DNA from: Candidatus Cottocaccamicrobium excrementipullorum
Lineage (GTDB): Bacteria > Bacillota > Clostridia > Lachnospirales > Lachnospiraceae
NCBI GenBank assembly: GCA_018713255.1
Contig: DVFL01000008.1
Span: 50,519-114,518, forward strand
DNA length: 64,000 nt
Direction of reading: 5' to 3'
The position numbers and the translations under genes were made by a program. Positions within the stretch are counted from its first letter, which is position 1; each line of letters begins with the position of its first letter. Shown in pieces: positions 41,928 through 51,884 of this stretch. Under the pieces are notes generated by a model, which was not told the DNA's origin, did not search any database, and saw nothing but the letters and a program-made list of their open reading frames with translations.

Positions 41928-43601
41928 CTACTCCCGTCCAGGAACCTTTAAAACGGCTCCCTTATCCGCGGAAGTAACCAAAGCGGCATAACGGGCCAGA
42001 TAGCCGGTGGTTACCTTAGGCTCTCTAGGCGTCCAGGCAGCCTTTCTTCTGGCCAGCTCTTCATCAGAAACCTTTAATTCCAGCTTATGATGATCAATAT
42101 CAATGGAGATGATATCTCCCTCCTCCACCAGGGCAATGGGGCCGCCCAGCGCTGCTTCCGGAGAGCAATGACCGATGGAAGCTCCTCGGGAAGCTCCGGA
42201 GAACCGTCCGTCAGTAATCAGGGCTACCGTAGAACCAAGACCCATTCCTGCAATGGCTGAAGTGGGATTTAACATTTCCCGCATTCCAGGTCCGCCCTTA
42301 GGTCCCTCATAGCGGATCACTACCACATCTCCAGCTACAATCTTTCCGCCTTTAATGGCTGCAATCGCATCCTCCTCACAGTCAAACACTCTGGCAGGCC
42401 CTTCATGCTTAAGCATCTCCGGAGCTACCGCCGACCGTTTAACCACTGCGCTGTCAGGCGCTAAGTTTCCTCTTAACACTGCGATTCCGCCGGTCTGGCT
42501 GTAAGGATGATCAATAGGACGAATTACTTCCGGATTCCGGTTCACTGCATTGGCAATGTTCTCTCCCACGGTCTTTCCTGTTACGGTGATGCAGTCCAGA
42601 TTCAAAAGACCCTTCTTGCTGATTTCCTTCATCACGGCGTAAATGCCGCCTGCCTCGTTAAGATCTTCCATATAGGTAGGACCGGCAGGGGCCAGGTGAC
42701 ACAGATTCGGGGTCTTCTGGCTGATGGCATTGGCAATGTCCAGATTTAAATCCACTCCCGCTTCATGAGCAATAGCCGGAAGATGAAGCATGCTGTTGGT
42801 GGAGCATCCCAAAGCCATATCCATGGTCATCGCGTTTAAGAATGCTGCTTCCGTCATAATATCTCTCGGTCTGATATTCTTGCGGTACATCTCCATAACT
42901 GCCATTCCTGCATGCTTTGCCAGCTTAATTCGCTCAGAATACACTGCAGGAATCGTTCCGTTGCCCTGAAGGCCCATTCCCAGAACCTCCGTCAGACAGT
43001 TCATGCTGTTGGCAGTATACATTCCGGAACAGGAGCCGCAAGTCGGACAAACATTATCCTCAAATTCCTTTACATCCTCCTCAGTCATGGTTCCCGCCGC
43101 ATAAGCGCCTACTGCCTCAAACATGCTGGAAAGGCTTCTCTTCTTTCCTTTTACATGACCGGCCAGCATGGGGCCGCCGCTGACAAATACCGTGGGCACA
43201 TTGATTCTGGCAGCAGCCATCAGAAGGCCGGGCACATTCTTGTCACAGTTTGGTACCATTACCAACGCGTCAAACTGATGAGCCATGGCCATACATTCCG
43301 TGGAATCGGCAATCAAATCTCTGGTCACCAGAGAGTACTTCATTCCAATATGGCCCATGGCAATGCCGTCGCACACTGCGATAGCAGGAAAGACCACCGG
43401 AGTTCCTCCCGCCATGGCTACGCCAAGCTTAACTGCCTCTACAATTTTATCCAGATTCATATGTCCCGGTACAATTTCATTATATGAACTTACAATGCCC
43501 ACTAACGGCTTCTTCATCTCCTCCTCTGTCATGCCCAGGGCATGGAACAGAGAGCGGTGAGGAGCCTGCTGCATTCCACATCTTACACTGTCGCTTCTCA
43601 T
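41928..43601 (-). CDS. ilvD: dihydroxy-acid dehydratase
   Basis: A 557-residue IlvD/Edd enzyme that converts dihydroxyisovalerate to ketoisovalerate. Cysteines for the iron-sulfur cluster are in [11 protein letters not shown] (about 122) and [16 protein letters not shown] (about 190). [20 protein letters not shown] is the C-terminal signature. It is the second gene in leuB-ilvD-ilvB, with AGGAGG 10 bases before the ATG. Confidence 0.97.
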   Translation of the reverse strand: MRSDSVRCGMQQAPHRSLFHALGMTEEEMKKPLVGIVSSYNEIVPGHMNLDKIVEAVKLGVAMAGGTPVVFPAIAVCDGIAMGHIGMKYSLVTRDLIADSTECMAMAHQFDALVMVPNCDKNVPGLLMAAARINVPTVFVSGGPMLAGHVKGKKRSLSSMFEAVGAYAAGTMTEEDVKEFEDNVCPTCGSCSGMYTANSMNCLTEVLGMGLQGNGTIPAVYSERIKLAKHAGMAVMEMYRKNIRPRDIMTEAAFLNAMTMDMALGCSTNSMLHLPAIAHEAGVDLNLDIANAISQKTPNLCHLAPAGPTYMEDLNEAGGIYAVMKEISKKGLLNLDCITVTGKTVGENIANAVNRNPEVIRPIDHPYSQTGGIAVLRGNLAPDSAVVKRSAVAPEMLKHEGPARVFDCEEDAIAAIKGGKIVAGDVVVIRYEGPKGGPGMREMLNPTSAIAGMGLGSTVALITDGRFSGASRGASIGHCSPEAALGGPIALVEEGDIISIDIDHHKLELKVSDEELARRKAAWTPREPKVTTGYLARYAALVTSADKGAVLKVPGRE

Positions 43602-43649
43602 GATTTAACGTCCTCCTTTTTCCTCTGCCGCAGCAAATCCCGCTGCATT

Positions 43650-44735
43650 TTATCTGATCCGTTCTGCAATCAAATCTCCCATCCGGCTGCAGCCCACCTT
43701 CTCACAGCCTGGGCTGTAAATGTCCGCCGTCCGGTATCCTTCCGTCAGCACCTGCTGCACTGCCTTTTCAATGGCGGAAGCCTCCTGGTCCAGATCAAAG
43801 GAGTACCTCAGCATCATGGCTGCGGAGAGAATAGTGGCAATGGGATTGGCCACATCCATTCCTGCAATATCCGGAGCAGATCCATGGCTGGGCTCGTAAA
43901 GGCCAAACTTGCTCTCATTCATGCTGGCGGAGGAGAGCATGCCGATGGAACCAGTAATCATGCTGGCCTCGTCAGAAAGAATATCTCCGAACATGTTTTC
44001 CGTCAGGATAACATCAAACTGTCCAGGATTCATTACCAGCTGCATCGCACAGTTGTCCACCAGCATATGGGTGAGGGTAACCTCCGGATAATCCTTGGCC
44101 ACCTCTTCCACCACCTTTCTCCACAGGCGTGAGGAATCCAGCACATTCGCCTTATCCACGCTGGTCACATGTTTCTTTCTCTTCATCGCAATATCAAAAG
44201 CCTTCACGGCAATTCTGCGGATCTCATTTTCATTGTAAGTCAACGTATCCACCGCAGTCATTACCCCATCTACTTCCTTCGTCCAGCGCTCTCCAAAGTA
44301 CAAGCCGCCGGTCAGCTCGCGCATAATTACCAGATCAAATCCCTCTCCGATAATCTCTTTCTTCAAGGGGCAGGCTGCTGCCAGCTCCTGATATAAGTAG
44401 GCAGGACGAATATTGGCAAACAGGTTAAGCCCCTTCCGAATCGCCAGAAGCCCCGCCTCCGGTCTTAAGTTAGGCGCCACATCGTACCAGCGGGAATTTC
44501 CCACATTGCCTCCTACTGCGCCCAATAAAACAGAGTCGCTTTTCTTCGCCGTCTCCAAAGCTTCTTCTGTCAGCGGAACGCCATAGGCGTCAATGGAACA
44601 GCCTCCCATCAAAACCTCGGTGTACTGAAAGGTATGTCCGAACACCTTTCCGGTCTGATCCAGAACCTTGCAGGCCTCTCTTACAATTTCCGGGCCGATT
44701 CCATCTCCCGGGATCGTCGCTATATGATAATTCAT
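43650..44735 (-). CDS. leuB: 3-isopropylmalate dehydrogenase
   Basis: A 361-residue NAD-dependent decarboxylating dehydrogenase of leucine synthesis. [17 protein letters not shown] is the start, and [17 protein letters not shown] contains the catalytic Lys. [20 protein letters not shown] and [12 protein letters not shown] are family signatures. The ATG at 44735 (MNYHIATI) is preferred, with GAGG 6 bases before; the upstream ATG lacks support. It heads leuB-ilvD-ilvB. leuA and leuCD are not in the window. Confidence 0.96.
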   Translation of the reverse strand: MNYHIATIPGDGIGPEIVREACKVLDQTGKVFGHTFQYTEVLMGGCSIDAYGVPLTEEALETAKKSDSVLLGAVGGNVGNSRWYDVAPNLRPEAGLLAIRKGLNLFANIRPAYLYQELAAACPLKKEIIGEGFDLVIMRELTGGLYFGERWTKEVDGVMTAVDTLTYNENEIRRIAVKAFDIAMKRKKHVTSVDKANVLDSSRLWRKVVEEVAKDYPEVTLTHMLVDNCAMQLVMNPGQFDVILTENMFGDILSDEASMITGSIGMLSSASMNESKFGLYEPSHGSAPDIAGMDVANPIATILSAAMMLRYSFDLDQEASAIEKAVQQVLTEGYRTADIYSPGCEKVGCSRMGDLIAERIR

Positions 44736-44833
44736 GTCCTTCCTCTCCCTCATTTAATATAACTTGAATTCATGATATATAAGATTAATATTCTCTTTTC
44801 TTTTATATCGGTGAAGACAGTGCTTTTCTTTCC

Positions 44834-44862
44834 ATAATATCTTATTTATCTGAAAAATTCAA
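44834..44862 (-). promoter_or_regulatory. leuB operon promoter with overlapping CodY-like box
   Basis: TTGAAT (44857-44862), a 17-bp spacer and TATTAT (44834-44839) on the minus strand. A CodY-like box at 44844-44858 (ATTTTTCAGATAAAT) matches 12 of 15 positions and lies within the spacer, where binding would repress. The leader is about 100 nt. No T-box is seen. Confidence 0.7.
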
Positions 44863-44989
44863 CAAAACCGCAAGACTTTTTTCTCATTCAATATACAAGA
44901 TTGGAATCGTTTCCATAACTTAAGTTTATATCCCCGCAAAAATCTATCCATTCTGCTTATATTCTCTTCTGCTTTTCTCACTTCTTCCC

Positions 44990-45042
44990 AATAAAATACC
45001 GGAGATGACCGAAGGCATCATATGCCTCTCCATCATCTCCGG
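44990..45042 (-). terminator. intrinsic terminator after sigE
   Basis: CCGGAGATGA (minus strand) pairs with TCATCTCCGG across a 24-nt region with an inner stem, and a TATTTTATT tail follows. Confidence 0.8.
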
Positions 45043-45070
45043 AATCTGCGCTTACCTGCAGCCGGCAGTC

Positions 45071-45811
45071 TTATTCAAAACGAACGATCTCTTTTTTCAG
45101 CCGTTTCATGATTTTCTTTTCCAGCCGGGATATGTAAGACTGGGAAATTCCCAAAAGGTCTGCCACCTCCTTTTGAGTCATCTCCTCCCCGTCCTCATTG
45201 GCAAGACCAAAGCGAAGCTCCACAATCTTCTTTTCCCTGGGATTAAGACGGCTGATGGCTGCATTCAGCAGACTTTTCTCCGTCTCGTTTTCCAAATCCT
45301 TATAAATCACATCCTCATCCGTTCCTAAAATGTCAGACAAAAGCAGCTCATTGCCGTCCCAATCCACATTCAACGGTTCATCAATGGATACCTCCAGCCT
45401 GGTTTTGCTGTTACGGCGCAGATACATGAGAATCTCATTCTCAATACAGCGGGAGGCATAGGTGGCCAGCTTAATGTTTTTCTCCGGATTGAAGGTGTTA
45501 ATGGCCTTGATTAAACCGATCGTTCCAATGGAAATTAAATCCTCCACTCCTACCGCCGTATTATCAAACTTTTTGGCAATGTACACCACCAGCCGCAGAT
45601 TATGTTCGATCAGCTTTCCCCTGGCCTCCTTGGCCTCCGGCCCGGAGAGACGGGCAATCATCTCCTGCTCCGCCTCGCTGTCGAGAGGCGCCGGCAGAAT
45701 ATCTGCTCCGCCGATGTAATGGATTTCCCCCTCCTTCTGCATAAACAAGGTGTAAAAGCTTGGTCTGGTTTTAAACTGCAGACGGTTGGGGATGGAAACT
45801 TTAACGATCAT
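45071..45811 (-). CDS. sigE: RNA polymerase sporulation sigma factor SigE (precursor)
   Basis: A 246-residue sigma-70 protein, the early mother-cell factor. A pro-sequence of about 32 residues ends at HYIGG, the region where SpoIIGA cuts. Region 2 is [20 protein letters not shown], and region 4 ends with a helix-turn-helix ([20 protein letters not shown]). GGAGG lies 6 bases before the ATG. It follows spoIIGA by 59 bp. sigG, which follows in Bacillus, is not present here. Confidence 0.97.
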   Translation of the reverse strand: MIVKVSIPNRLQFKTRPSFYTLFMQKEGEIHYIGGADILPAPLDSEAEQEMIARLSGPEAKEARGKLIEHNLRLVVYIAKKFDNTAVGVEDLISIGTIGLIKAINTFNPEKNIKLATYASRCIENEILMYLRRNSKTRLEVSIDEPLNVDWDGNELLLSDILGTDEDVIYKDLENETEKSLLNAAISRLNPREKKIVELRFGLANEDGEEMTQKEVADLLGISQSYISRLEKKIMKRLKKEIVRFE

Positions 45812-45870
45812 GGAACTCCTCCTTTTATGCTTGCAAATGGTTGTTCTTCTTTGGAAAAAAGGAAGGAGCG

Positions 45871-46704
45871 CTAATCATGAAGAAGGATTCTGCATCCATT
45901 CTTCATCTTAAAGGCAGCCGGACTGGACGCTACCAGAGGACGTTCATACACTCGGGTTTCTTTCCCCTGGGTCACCTCCATCCGGTCTAAGACCGCCGCC
46001 CCAAGGATAGAACCGCCTCCGTCAATGGTCCGGTAAGGAATCACCATCATCCGTTCAGGCGGAGGATTCAGCTCCTTTAACAGGCCGCTGTCCGCCACAT
46101 GAACCGGCCGCCCGGATATGGGATCTTGAAGCCGGTTTCCTGTATCCAGAAACCCCTGAGCGCTGATCTTGCGTCCCTGACAGTAAAGTGTCACCTGGTA
46201 ACAGCATTCTCTCTGTTTTTTCTCTTCTTCCACCACCCTTAAGACAGCCTCTCCCATCAGGCAGCAGCCCGTCAGAAAAAACAGCAGCGTTAGAAAATCC
46301 AGAGAAAAAAAGGACAGCCTGAACAAGCCCAGGCTCCATTCAAGCAGCCCAGCCGTCAAGGCGGAAGCCAGCATCAGCCCTGCCAGAGCCTGAAGGAATC
46401 TTTTCGGATGTTCCAGGCAAAAAGCCAGGTGCAGCATCAGACAGCCGCCCCCAAGGATCCCCGCTGCCTGAATAAAAAGCAGTCCCAATTTACCGGTTAA
46501 TCCTTCTCCCGCGCCCTGTTCCAGCTCCAGCCATAGAAAGAGCCACAGAAACAGGGCAGAAAAAATGGCCCCTGCAGCGCTTCCTGCAGCCAGCCCCATT
46601 CGCCTTCCTTTTAACTTAAGAATTCTTCTCAGCATCAGGAGGAGAAAAAAGTCCACGGAAAAATTCACCAGAAACACCACATCAAGATACAAGGTTATCT
46701 CCAT
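45871..46704 (-). CDS. spoIIGA: sigma-E processing peptidase SpoIIGA
   Basis: A 277-residue protein. Five or so membrane helices fill residues 1-150, and a cytoplasmic aspartic-protease domain follows. The catalytic Asp is about 187 in GFLDTGNRL, equivalent to Asp183 of Bacillus subtilis. It cuts the pro-sequence from SigE once the forespore signal arrives. Its promoter has a 21-bp spacer and upstream Spo0A-like boxes. Confidence 0.95.
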   Translation of the reverse strand: MEITLYLDVVFLVNFSVDFFLLLMLRRILKLKGRRMGLAAGSAAGAIFSALFLWLFLWLELEQGAGEGLTGKLGLLFIQAAGILGGGCLMLHLAFCLEHPKRFLQALAGLMLASALTAGLLEWSLGLFRLSFFSLDFLTLLFFLTGCCLMGEAVLRVVEEEKKQRECCYQVTLYCQGRKISAQGFLDTGNRLQDPISGRPVHVADSGLLKELNPPPERMMVIPYRTIDGGGSILGAAVLDRMEVTQGKETRVYERPLVASSPAAFKMKNGCRILLHD

Positions 46705-46732
46705 GAAAAAAACCTCCCTGCTGATACCCTAT

Positions 46733-46765
46733 AGTATACAGCGGAAGGTTTTCGATGTTTGTCAA
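46733..46765 (-). promoter_or_regulatory. spoIIGA-sigE promoter with abnormal 21-bp spacer
   Basis: A perfect TTGACA (46760-46765) and TATACT (46733-46738) are separated by 21 bp on the minus strand. The Bacillus subtilis spoIIG promoter has the same feature (22 bp) and works only with Spo0A bound, so this is the expected layout. Confidence 0.82.
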
Positions 46766-46791
46766 TTGGTGGGGGCAATTCCCCATTTTTC

Positions 46792-46808
46792 ATCGCCAGA
46801 ATTCGGCA
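46792..46808 (-). promoter_or_regulatory. tandem Spo0A-like boxes upstream of spoIIGA
   Basis: TGCCGAA (46802-46808) matches TGNCGAA fully, and TGGCGAT (46792-46798) matches 6 of 7. They are in the same orientation, 10 bp apart, near -66 to -82 of the promoter, in the gap after ftsZ. A weaker CATCGAA lies in the spacer. Confidence 0.7.
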
Positions 46809-46813
46809 GGAAA

Positions 46814-48001
46814 TTACCGTTTATTTTTTAAGAAATCCGGAATGTTAATCTGTACTTCCTGGTTTCTCGGCCGGTAAGTAGGAGCAGAGGCAGGAGCCGT
46901 GTAAGAAGGCGCCGCGTAAGAAGGCGCTGTAGCTGCTGCTTCAGGAGATGCCTTGGGAGCTGCTGCCTTAGGAGCCGTAAAGGAAGGAGCTGCAGGCTGC
47001 TTGTATCCTGCAAATCCAGTCATAGCCTTGGATACCGGGGTGGAAGCTGTGTGAGCGTCCAGTCCGGTGGCAATTACCGTGATGGTTACCTCATCCTGAG
47101 CATTCTCGTCGTACATCGCACCGAAGATAATATTTGCATTCTCTCCAGTCAGCTCCTGTACGTAGCTGGCGGCCTCGTTAGCCTCGATCAGGCTGATATC
47201 ACCGGAAATATTGATAATCACATGAGTAGCGCCTTCGATAGTGGTCTCAAGCAGCGGGCTGGATACTGCCTGCTTAACTGCCTCAAGAGCCTTGTCATCA
47301 CCCTTGGCGGTACCGATGCCGATATGAGCAATTCCCTTATCCGTCATCACGGTCTGTACGTCTGCAAAATCCAGATTAATCAGGCCTGGAACATTAATCA
47401 GGTCCGTAATTCCCTGTACTGCCTGCTGCAGCACTTCATCTGCCTTCTTCAGAGACTCCGGCATGGTGGTTCTCCGATCTACGATCTCCAGCAGCTTATC
47501 ATTGGGAATGACGATCAGGGTGTCTACACTCTCTTTCAGACGTTCAATCCCCTGGAGGGCGTTGTCCATACGGGTCTTTCCTTCGAACTTAAAGGGCTTA
47601 GTCACTACACCTACAGTGAGGATTCCCATATCCTTGGCAATCTTGGCTACAACAGGAGCTGCACCTGTTCCGGTGCCGCCGCCCATACCGCAGGTAACGA
47701 ACACCATGTCCGCTCCTCTTAAAGCCTGTGCAATGTCTTCTGAACTCTCTTCCGCAGCCTTCTCTCCGATATCCGGTCTAGCGCCTGCGCCCTTTCCACC
47801 GGTAAGCTTCTCACCGATCTGCATCGTAGTAGGAGCCTGGCAGGTGGACAGCACCTGCTTGTCTGTGTTAATGCCAATGAACTCTACCCCTACGATATTC
47901 TCTTCTACCATGCGGTTAACTGCGTTATTTCCTGCGCCGCCTACACCTACTACAATGATGCGGGCCGCGCTTTCCGACTCGTTTATCTTAATTTCTAACA
48001 A
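46814..48001 (-). CDS. ftsZ: cell division protein FtsZ
   Basis: A 395-residue tubulin-like GTPase. [16 protein letters not shown] is the GTP signature (about 108), and [16 protein letters not shown] is near the N-terminus. The variable linker (about 325-378) is rich in Ala, Pro and Tyr. The C-terminal peptide [15 protein letters not shown] binds division partners. The start codon is TTG, with AAGGAGG 8 bases upstream. It has its own promoter (48079-48107). ftsA is not adjacent. Confidence 0.97.
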   Translation of the reverse strand: MLEIKINESESAARIIVVGVGGAGNNAVNRMVEENIVGVEFIGINTDKQVLSTCQAPTTMQIGEKLTGGKGAGARPDIGEKAAEESSEDIAQALRGADMVFVTCGMGGGTGTGAAPVVAKIAKDMGILTVGVVTKPFKFEGKTRMDNALQGIERLKESVDTLIVIPNDKLLEIVDRRTTMPESLKKADEVLQQAVQGITDLINVPGLINLDFADVQTVMTDKGIAHIGIGTAKGDDKALEAVKQAVSSPLLETTIEGATHVIINISGDISLIEANEAASYVQELTGENANIIFGAMYDENAQDEVTITVIATGLDAHTASTPVSKAMTGFAGYKQPAAPSFTAPKAAAPKASPEAAATAPSYAAPSYTAPASAPTYRPRNQEVQINIPDFLKNKR

Positions 48002-48078
48002 GACTGTTTCCTCCTTATTCTCCCTGTTTTCTAACCTGTATATATGTTTATTCCCATAGAAACTCTAGTCTAACTAAT

Positions 48079-48107
48079 ATCATATTTGATTTTAAAGAAA
48101 ATAGCAA
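48079..48107 (-). promoter_or_regulatory. ftsZ promoter
   Basis: TTGCTA (48102-48107), 17 bp and TATGAT (48079-48084) on the minus strand, with a leader of about 70 nt. Confidence 0.7.
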
Positions 48108-48140
48108 CCGTTTTTTTCATATATTTATGGGGTTTAAGTT

Positions 48141-48875
48141 CTAATTTTTTATGAAAGAATACCACATGTCACTGTTATTTTCATCGTAGGTATCTAGGTA
48201 GAGAGTTCCGGACAATCCATTCAGCTTCGGCAGCATATCGTGAAGCTCCGAAATCTTTCCGTTCATGTCCTTATTATCTCCAAGATATACGTCAATATCC
48301 CCCATGACCAAAGTGGCATTTCCCGAGGAATCGTATTTAATTTGATCCACCTGAATTTCATAAACACTAAGCACCTGGGTGAGATTCATAATCTGCTCAA
48401 AAATCCTCTGATTTTCCACAGGCAGAGGCTCATTTAACACAATCTGCCCAAAGCTTAGTCCGGTAATCCAAGGCACTCCCTCTAAACGGCTGCTGGAACT
48501 TTCCACAATGATTCCATCCTTGTCGAAATACATGTAGCTGCTCATATAAGAAACGTAACCTACTACGCTTTTTTCGTAGACGATTACCTCCACCGAAAAG
48601 GGGCTTCGAAACACAATATTATAATCCTCCACAAAGGGAATTTCCTTGTGGGGACGGAACCGGTCCTGAAGGAACAAAATCAGGCTGTTCCGGTCCCATT
48701 CGTCATCAAACAGCAGGTTTTCAATTTGTTCTGCTGAATATTGGTGATTTCCTGTTACGGTGACGGAAGTCACCCGGAGGGACACCAAGCCCAACACTAA
48801 AAGCAGGAAAAGGGCTAAACCGATCCACAAGCCCACATGGGATTTTTTTTCTTTCTCTTCTGACTGATTAAACAT
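48141..48875 (-). CDS. ftsQ: cell division protein FtsQ/DivIB
   Basis: A 244-residue bitopic protein. A short cytoplasmic tail of charged residues precedes one membrane helix (about 16-36). A POTRA domain begins VTSVTVTGNHQYSAEQIENL, and the FtsQ beta domain follows. It links FtsL and the septal synthases in the divisome. It lies between murA and ftsZ, the common order. Confidence 0.92.
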   Translation of the reverse strand: MFNQSEEKEKKSHVGLWIGLALFLLLVLGLVSLRVTSVTVTGNHQYSAEQIENLLFDDEWDRNSLILFLQDRFRPHKEIPFVEDYNIVFRSPFSVEVIVYEKSVVGYVSYMSSYMYFDKDGIIVESSSSRLEGVPWITGLSFGQIVLNEPLPVENQRIFEQIMNLTQVLSVYEIQVDQIKYDSSGNATLVMGDIDVYLGDNKDMNGKISELHDMLPKLNGLSGTLYLDTYDENNSDMWYSFIKN

Positions 48876-48925
48876 AGATTTATCCTTTTTCTCTCCTTGG
48901 ATTCCTGCCGCTTCTGACCGCCTTC

Positions 48926-50200
48926 TTAAGCTGGCTCCCAGCTGATTTTTCCTCCCAGCTGACTTAAATCCCGGCAGATATCTTCATATCCTCTCTGAAT
49001 ATGACTGCAGTTTTTGATCAAGGTCACGCCCTCAGCCCCTAAGGCTGCGGCAGCCATGGCTGCTCCTCCCCGCAGATCCCAGGCCTGAACTGCGGTTCCC
49101 TGAAGGCGGGAAATTCCGTTTATCACCGCCTGATTTCCCTCCACCCTTATACACGCCCCCATCTTGTTCAATTCCTCTGCCGTCTTAAATCTGGCTTCAA
49201 ACACCGTTTCCCGCAGATGACTGGTCCCCTTGGCCCGTGCGAGAACCGCCAGCATAGGAGACTGAAGATCCGTGGGAAAGGCAGGATAGGGGCCGGTAGA
49301 AAGATCCATGGCCCGGGGCCGGTCTTCCATCTGTATTTTTATGCCGATAATCTGCTCATCTTCCCCATAAGCAGGTTCAATCCCGGCGCCGCAGCGCCGG
49401 AAGGCATCAATTACCGCCGCCATCTCCTGCCAAGGGGCCCCTGAAACAACAGCCTGGCCTCCGGCACAGGCCACCGCCGCCAGATAAGTTCCTGCTACAA
49501 TCCGGTCCCCGGGAATAGGCGACTGTACCGGACAAAGAGATTTTCCGCCTCGAATTCTAATGCAGGAAGAACCTTCTCCCTGAATGTCCGCCCCCATGCG
49601 GCGGAGAAGGCGGCACAAACTTACAATTTCCGGTTCTCGGGCCGCCCCTTTAATCCAGGTCTCTCCTCTCGCTCCTGCTGCCGCTAAAAGGGCGTTTTCC
49701 GTTGCTCCCACACTTGGGAAAGGAAAAACAATCTCGCCTCCCCGAAGCCCATGAGGAGCAAAGGCCTGTATTCTTCCATTTTCTTCCTCAACCCTGGCTC
49801 CCAGCCTGGAAAATGCCATCAGATGAAGATCAATAGGACGGCTCCCGATGGAACAGCCCCCGGGATACCAGGCTTCTGCCCTTCCCAGCCTTCCTAAAAG
49901 AGCCCCCATCACCAAAATGGAGGAACGCATTTTCGCCACGTCCTCCCTTGGGATTTCCGGATGCAGAATTCCAGATGCATCTACCTCCACCATATGGTCC
50001 TCTATCCGGCATCTGCAGCCGGCAGATTCTAAAATTCCCACCATACAGGTGATGTCCTGTATGATGGGGACGTTGGTAAATCGAATGGTTCCTGGCTGAA
50101 GAAGAGAGGCCGCCAGCATGGGCAGCGCTCCGTTTTTTGAGCCCTGAATTCTTATCTCACCTGCTAAAGGCCGGTAGCCCCTTACACAAATTTCCCACAA
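48926..50200 (-). CDS. murA: UDP-N-acetylglucosamine 1-carboxyvinyltransferase
   Basis: A 424-residue enzyme that makes the first committed peptidoglycan intermediate from UDP-GlcNAc and PEP. GEIRIQGSKNGALPMLAAS is the N-terminal signature. Cys116 in GGCSIGSRPIDLHL equals Cys115 of Escherichia coli, the residue attacked by fosfomycin. The start is a TTG at 50200, with GGAGG 8 bases upstream. A second MurA copy elsewhere is common in Firmicutes. Confidence 0.95.
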   Translation of the reverse strand: MWEICVRGYRPLAGEIRIQGSKNGALPMLAASLLQPGTIRFTNVPIIQDITCMVGILESAGCRCRIEDHMVEVDASGILHPEIPREDVAKMRSSILVMGALLGRLGRAEAWYPGGCSIGSRPIDLHLMAFSRLGARVEEENGRIQAFAPHGLRGGEIVFPFPSVGATENALLAAAGARGETWIKGAAREPEIVSLCRLLRRMGADIQGEGSSCIRIRGGKSLCPVQSPIPGDRIVAGTYLAAVACAGGQAVVSGAPWQEMAAVIDAFRRCGAGIEPAYGEDEQIIGIKIQMEDRPRAMDLSTGPYPAFPTDLQSPMLAVLARAKGTSHLRETVFEARFKTAEELNKMGACIRVEGNQAVINGISRLQGTAVQAWDLRGGAAMAAAALGAEGVTLIKNCSHIQRGYEDICRDLSQLGGKISWEPA

Positions 50201-50276
50201 GGACGGTCCCTCCAAAAACGTTTCCGCTGTATGATACTATATGATCATTTCCCGGGAAAGGAACTATGTCCGGCCT

Positions 50277-51863
50277 TTATTTCTGCAGTTTTATCTGATT
50301 GGACACACTTAAGACGATTCCCATTTCCATCATCAAAAACATCACCGATGTTCCTCCATAACTGATAAAAGGAAGGGTGATTCCCGTGTTGGGAATGGTG
50401 TTGGTTACTACCGCAATATTAAGAATGACCTGAATGGCGATGTGCCCCATGACGCCGACCACCAAAAGGGCGCCAAACAAATCTGGAGCATTGCTGGCAA
50501 TCAGCATAAAGCGGTAAATCATAAACAGGAAAATCAGGATTACCGAAACCGCTCCAAATAATCCCAGCTCCTCGCAAATTACCGAAAATACCATATCATT
50601 CTGAGCCTCAGGAATAAATCCCAGCTTCTGGATACTTTCCCCCAAGCCTTTTCCCATGAGCCCGCCCGAGCCAATGGCATACAGTCCCTGAAGCACCTGG
50701 TATCCGCCATCCTGAGGATAGGCCTCCGGCTGAAGCCATACATGAATCCGGTTCAGCTGATAAGCCTGTACCAGGCCTATTTTCTCCAAAGCCGTGGCAA
50801 TGGGGCCGGCAAATGCAAAAATCACTCCTGCCGCCGCTGTACAGAGAGCGAACGGCCATTTTAGCTTAGAGGCCACAAAGGCTACCACAAAGGCGATTCC
50901 CACAATAATAATTCCAGAACTTAAGTTGTTCATGGCAACCAGCCCGGCAATGGGAATGGTCACCGCAGCCACAGTGAGAAGTCCTTTTAAGGTATTAATC
51001 TTATTTCCCATCTTAGTAATCATCACCGCCAAAAGAAGGATCAGCGCAATTTTTACCATCTCCGTAGGCTGAAATTGTACCGGCCCCAACGCAAGCCAGC
51101 GCTTCTTTCCATTGGCTTCAACGCCAAGAGGGGTAAGCATAACCATCAGAAGGAATACATAAGAAAGCCCGTATCCCAGCAGTGCAAATCTGGCAAAAAA
51201 GTGATAATTCATTTTGGAAATCACCACCATGGCCACAAAACCAGCCATGGCGATCAGCGCCTGCCGTTTCATAAAATATCCGGCGTCTCCGTTATACAGC
51301 TGAGCCGAGTAGGAGCTGGAGCTGTAAATCATTACCAGTCCGAAAACAGTAAGAAAAATAACGGCAAACATCAAACTGTAATCATAAAACCGCCTTGTTT
51401 TGGTTTTTCCCTGAGGCGCCGCCGCCCTTTCCTGTGACTGACGCAGGTAATCCTGTCTACCGGCCGCCGCCTGAACCGACGCGCCGGAAGGCCCCGGCAC
51501 CGTTCTTCTCTTACCGGAACTGCCGGCTTTCGGCTTTGGCTGCTGCCGTTGGGAAGCCCCACGAGGCTGACGGACTGGTTCTTTTCCGCGGTCCAGTCTT
51601 TCCCCAGATCTTCTTGGGTTTTGTCCTGCTCCTGCAGGCCGCCGCTGCCGTCCTTCAGAAGGATAACGCTCCCCGGAAGAACGTCTGTATTCCGGCGCTC
51701 TTCCAGGCTCCGCTCTCCGCCCTGGCCGTTTCTCTTCCTGGATATTGCGGCGCTGCCTAGATAGATTATTCTGTTCTCCATGTCCCCGGGGGGCATATGC
51801 CGGATCTGGGGCAGCCGTTCTTCTCTGCTGCCGGACCGCTGCCGCCCTCTGCTGATTGGCCAT
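50277..51863 (-). CDS. ftsW: FtsW/SpoVE-type peptidoglycan polymerase with long basic N-terminal extension
   Basis: A 528-residue SEDS protein. Residues from about 163 form the ten-helix FtsW/SpoVE domain. AIGSGGLMGKGLGESIQKLG and PEAQNDMVFSVICEELGL hold the expected polymerase residues, and NTGITLPFISYGGTSVM is the C-terminal signature. The first 160 residues are unusual: rich in Arg, Gln, Pro and Gly, with no predicted fold. The start is clear, with AGGAGG 7 bases before the ATG. It is between murD and murA. It could be FtsW or SpoVE; only one is present here. Confidence 0.93.
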   Translation of the reverse strand: MANQQRAAAVRQQRRTAAPDPAYAPRGHGEQNNLSRQRRNIQEEKRPGRRAEPGRAPEYRRSSGERYPSEGRQRRPAGAGQNPRRSGERLDRGKEPVRQPRGASQRQQPKPKAGSSGKRRTVPGPSGASVQAAAGRQDYLRQSQERAAAPQGKTKTRRFYDYSLMFAVIFLTVFGLVMIYSSSSYSAQLYNGDAGYFMKRQALIAMAGFVAMVVISKMNYHFFARFALLGYGLSYVFLLMVMLTPLGVEANGKKRWLALGPVQFQPTEMVKIALILLLAVMITKMGNKINTLKGLLTVAAVTIPIAGLVAMNNLSSGIIIVGIAFVVAFVASKLKWPFALCTAAAGVIFAFAGPIATALEKIGLVQAYQLNRIHVWLQPEAYPQDGGYQVLQGLYAIGSGGLMGKGLGESIQKLGFIPEAQNDMVFSVICEELGLFGAVSVILIFLFMIYRFMLIASNAPDLFGALLVVGVMGHIAIQVILNIAVVTNTIPNTGITLPFISYGGTSVMFLMMEMGIVLSVSNQIKLQK

Positions 51864-51884
51864 CCGCTGTCCTCCTGTTCCTGA

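Noticed and set aside
44736..44990. T-box or leader-peptide attenuator upstream of leuB
   Set aside because: No T-box sequence (GGTGG-type motif) or leucine-rich leader frame was found; a promoter and a CodY-like box explain the region.
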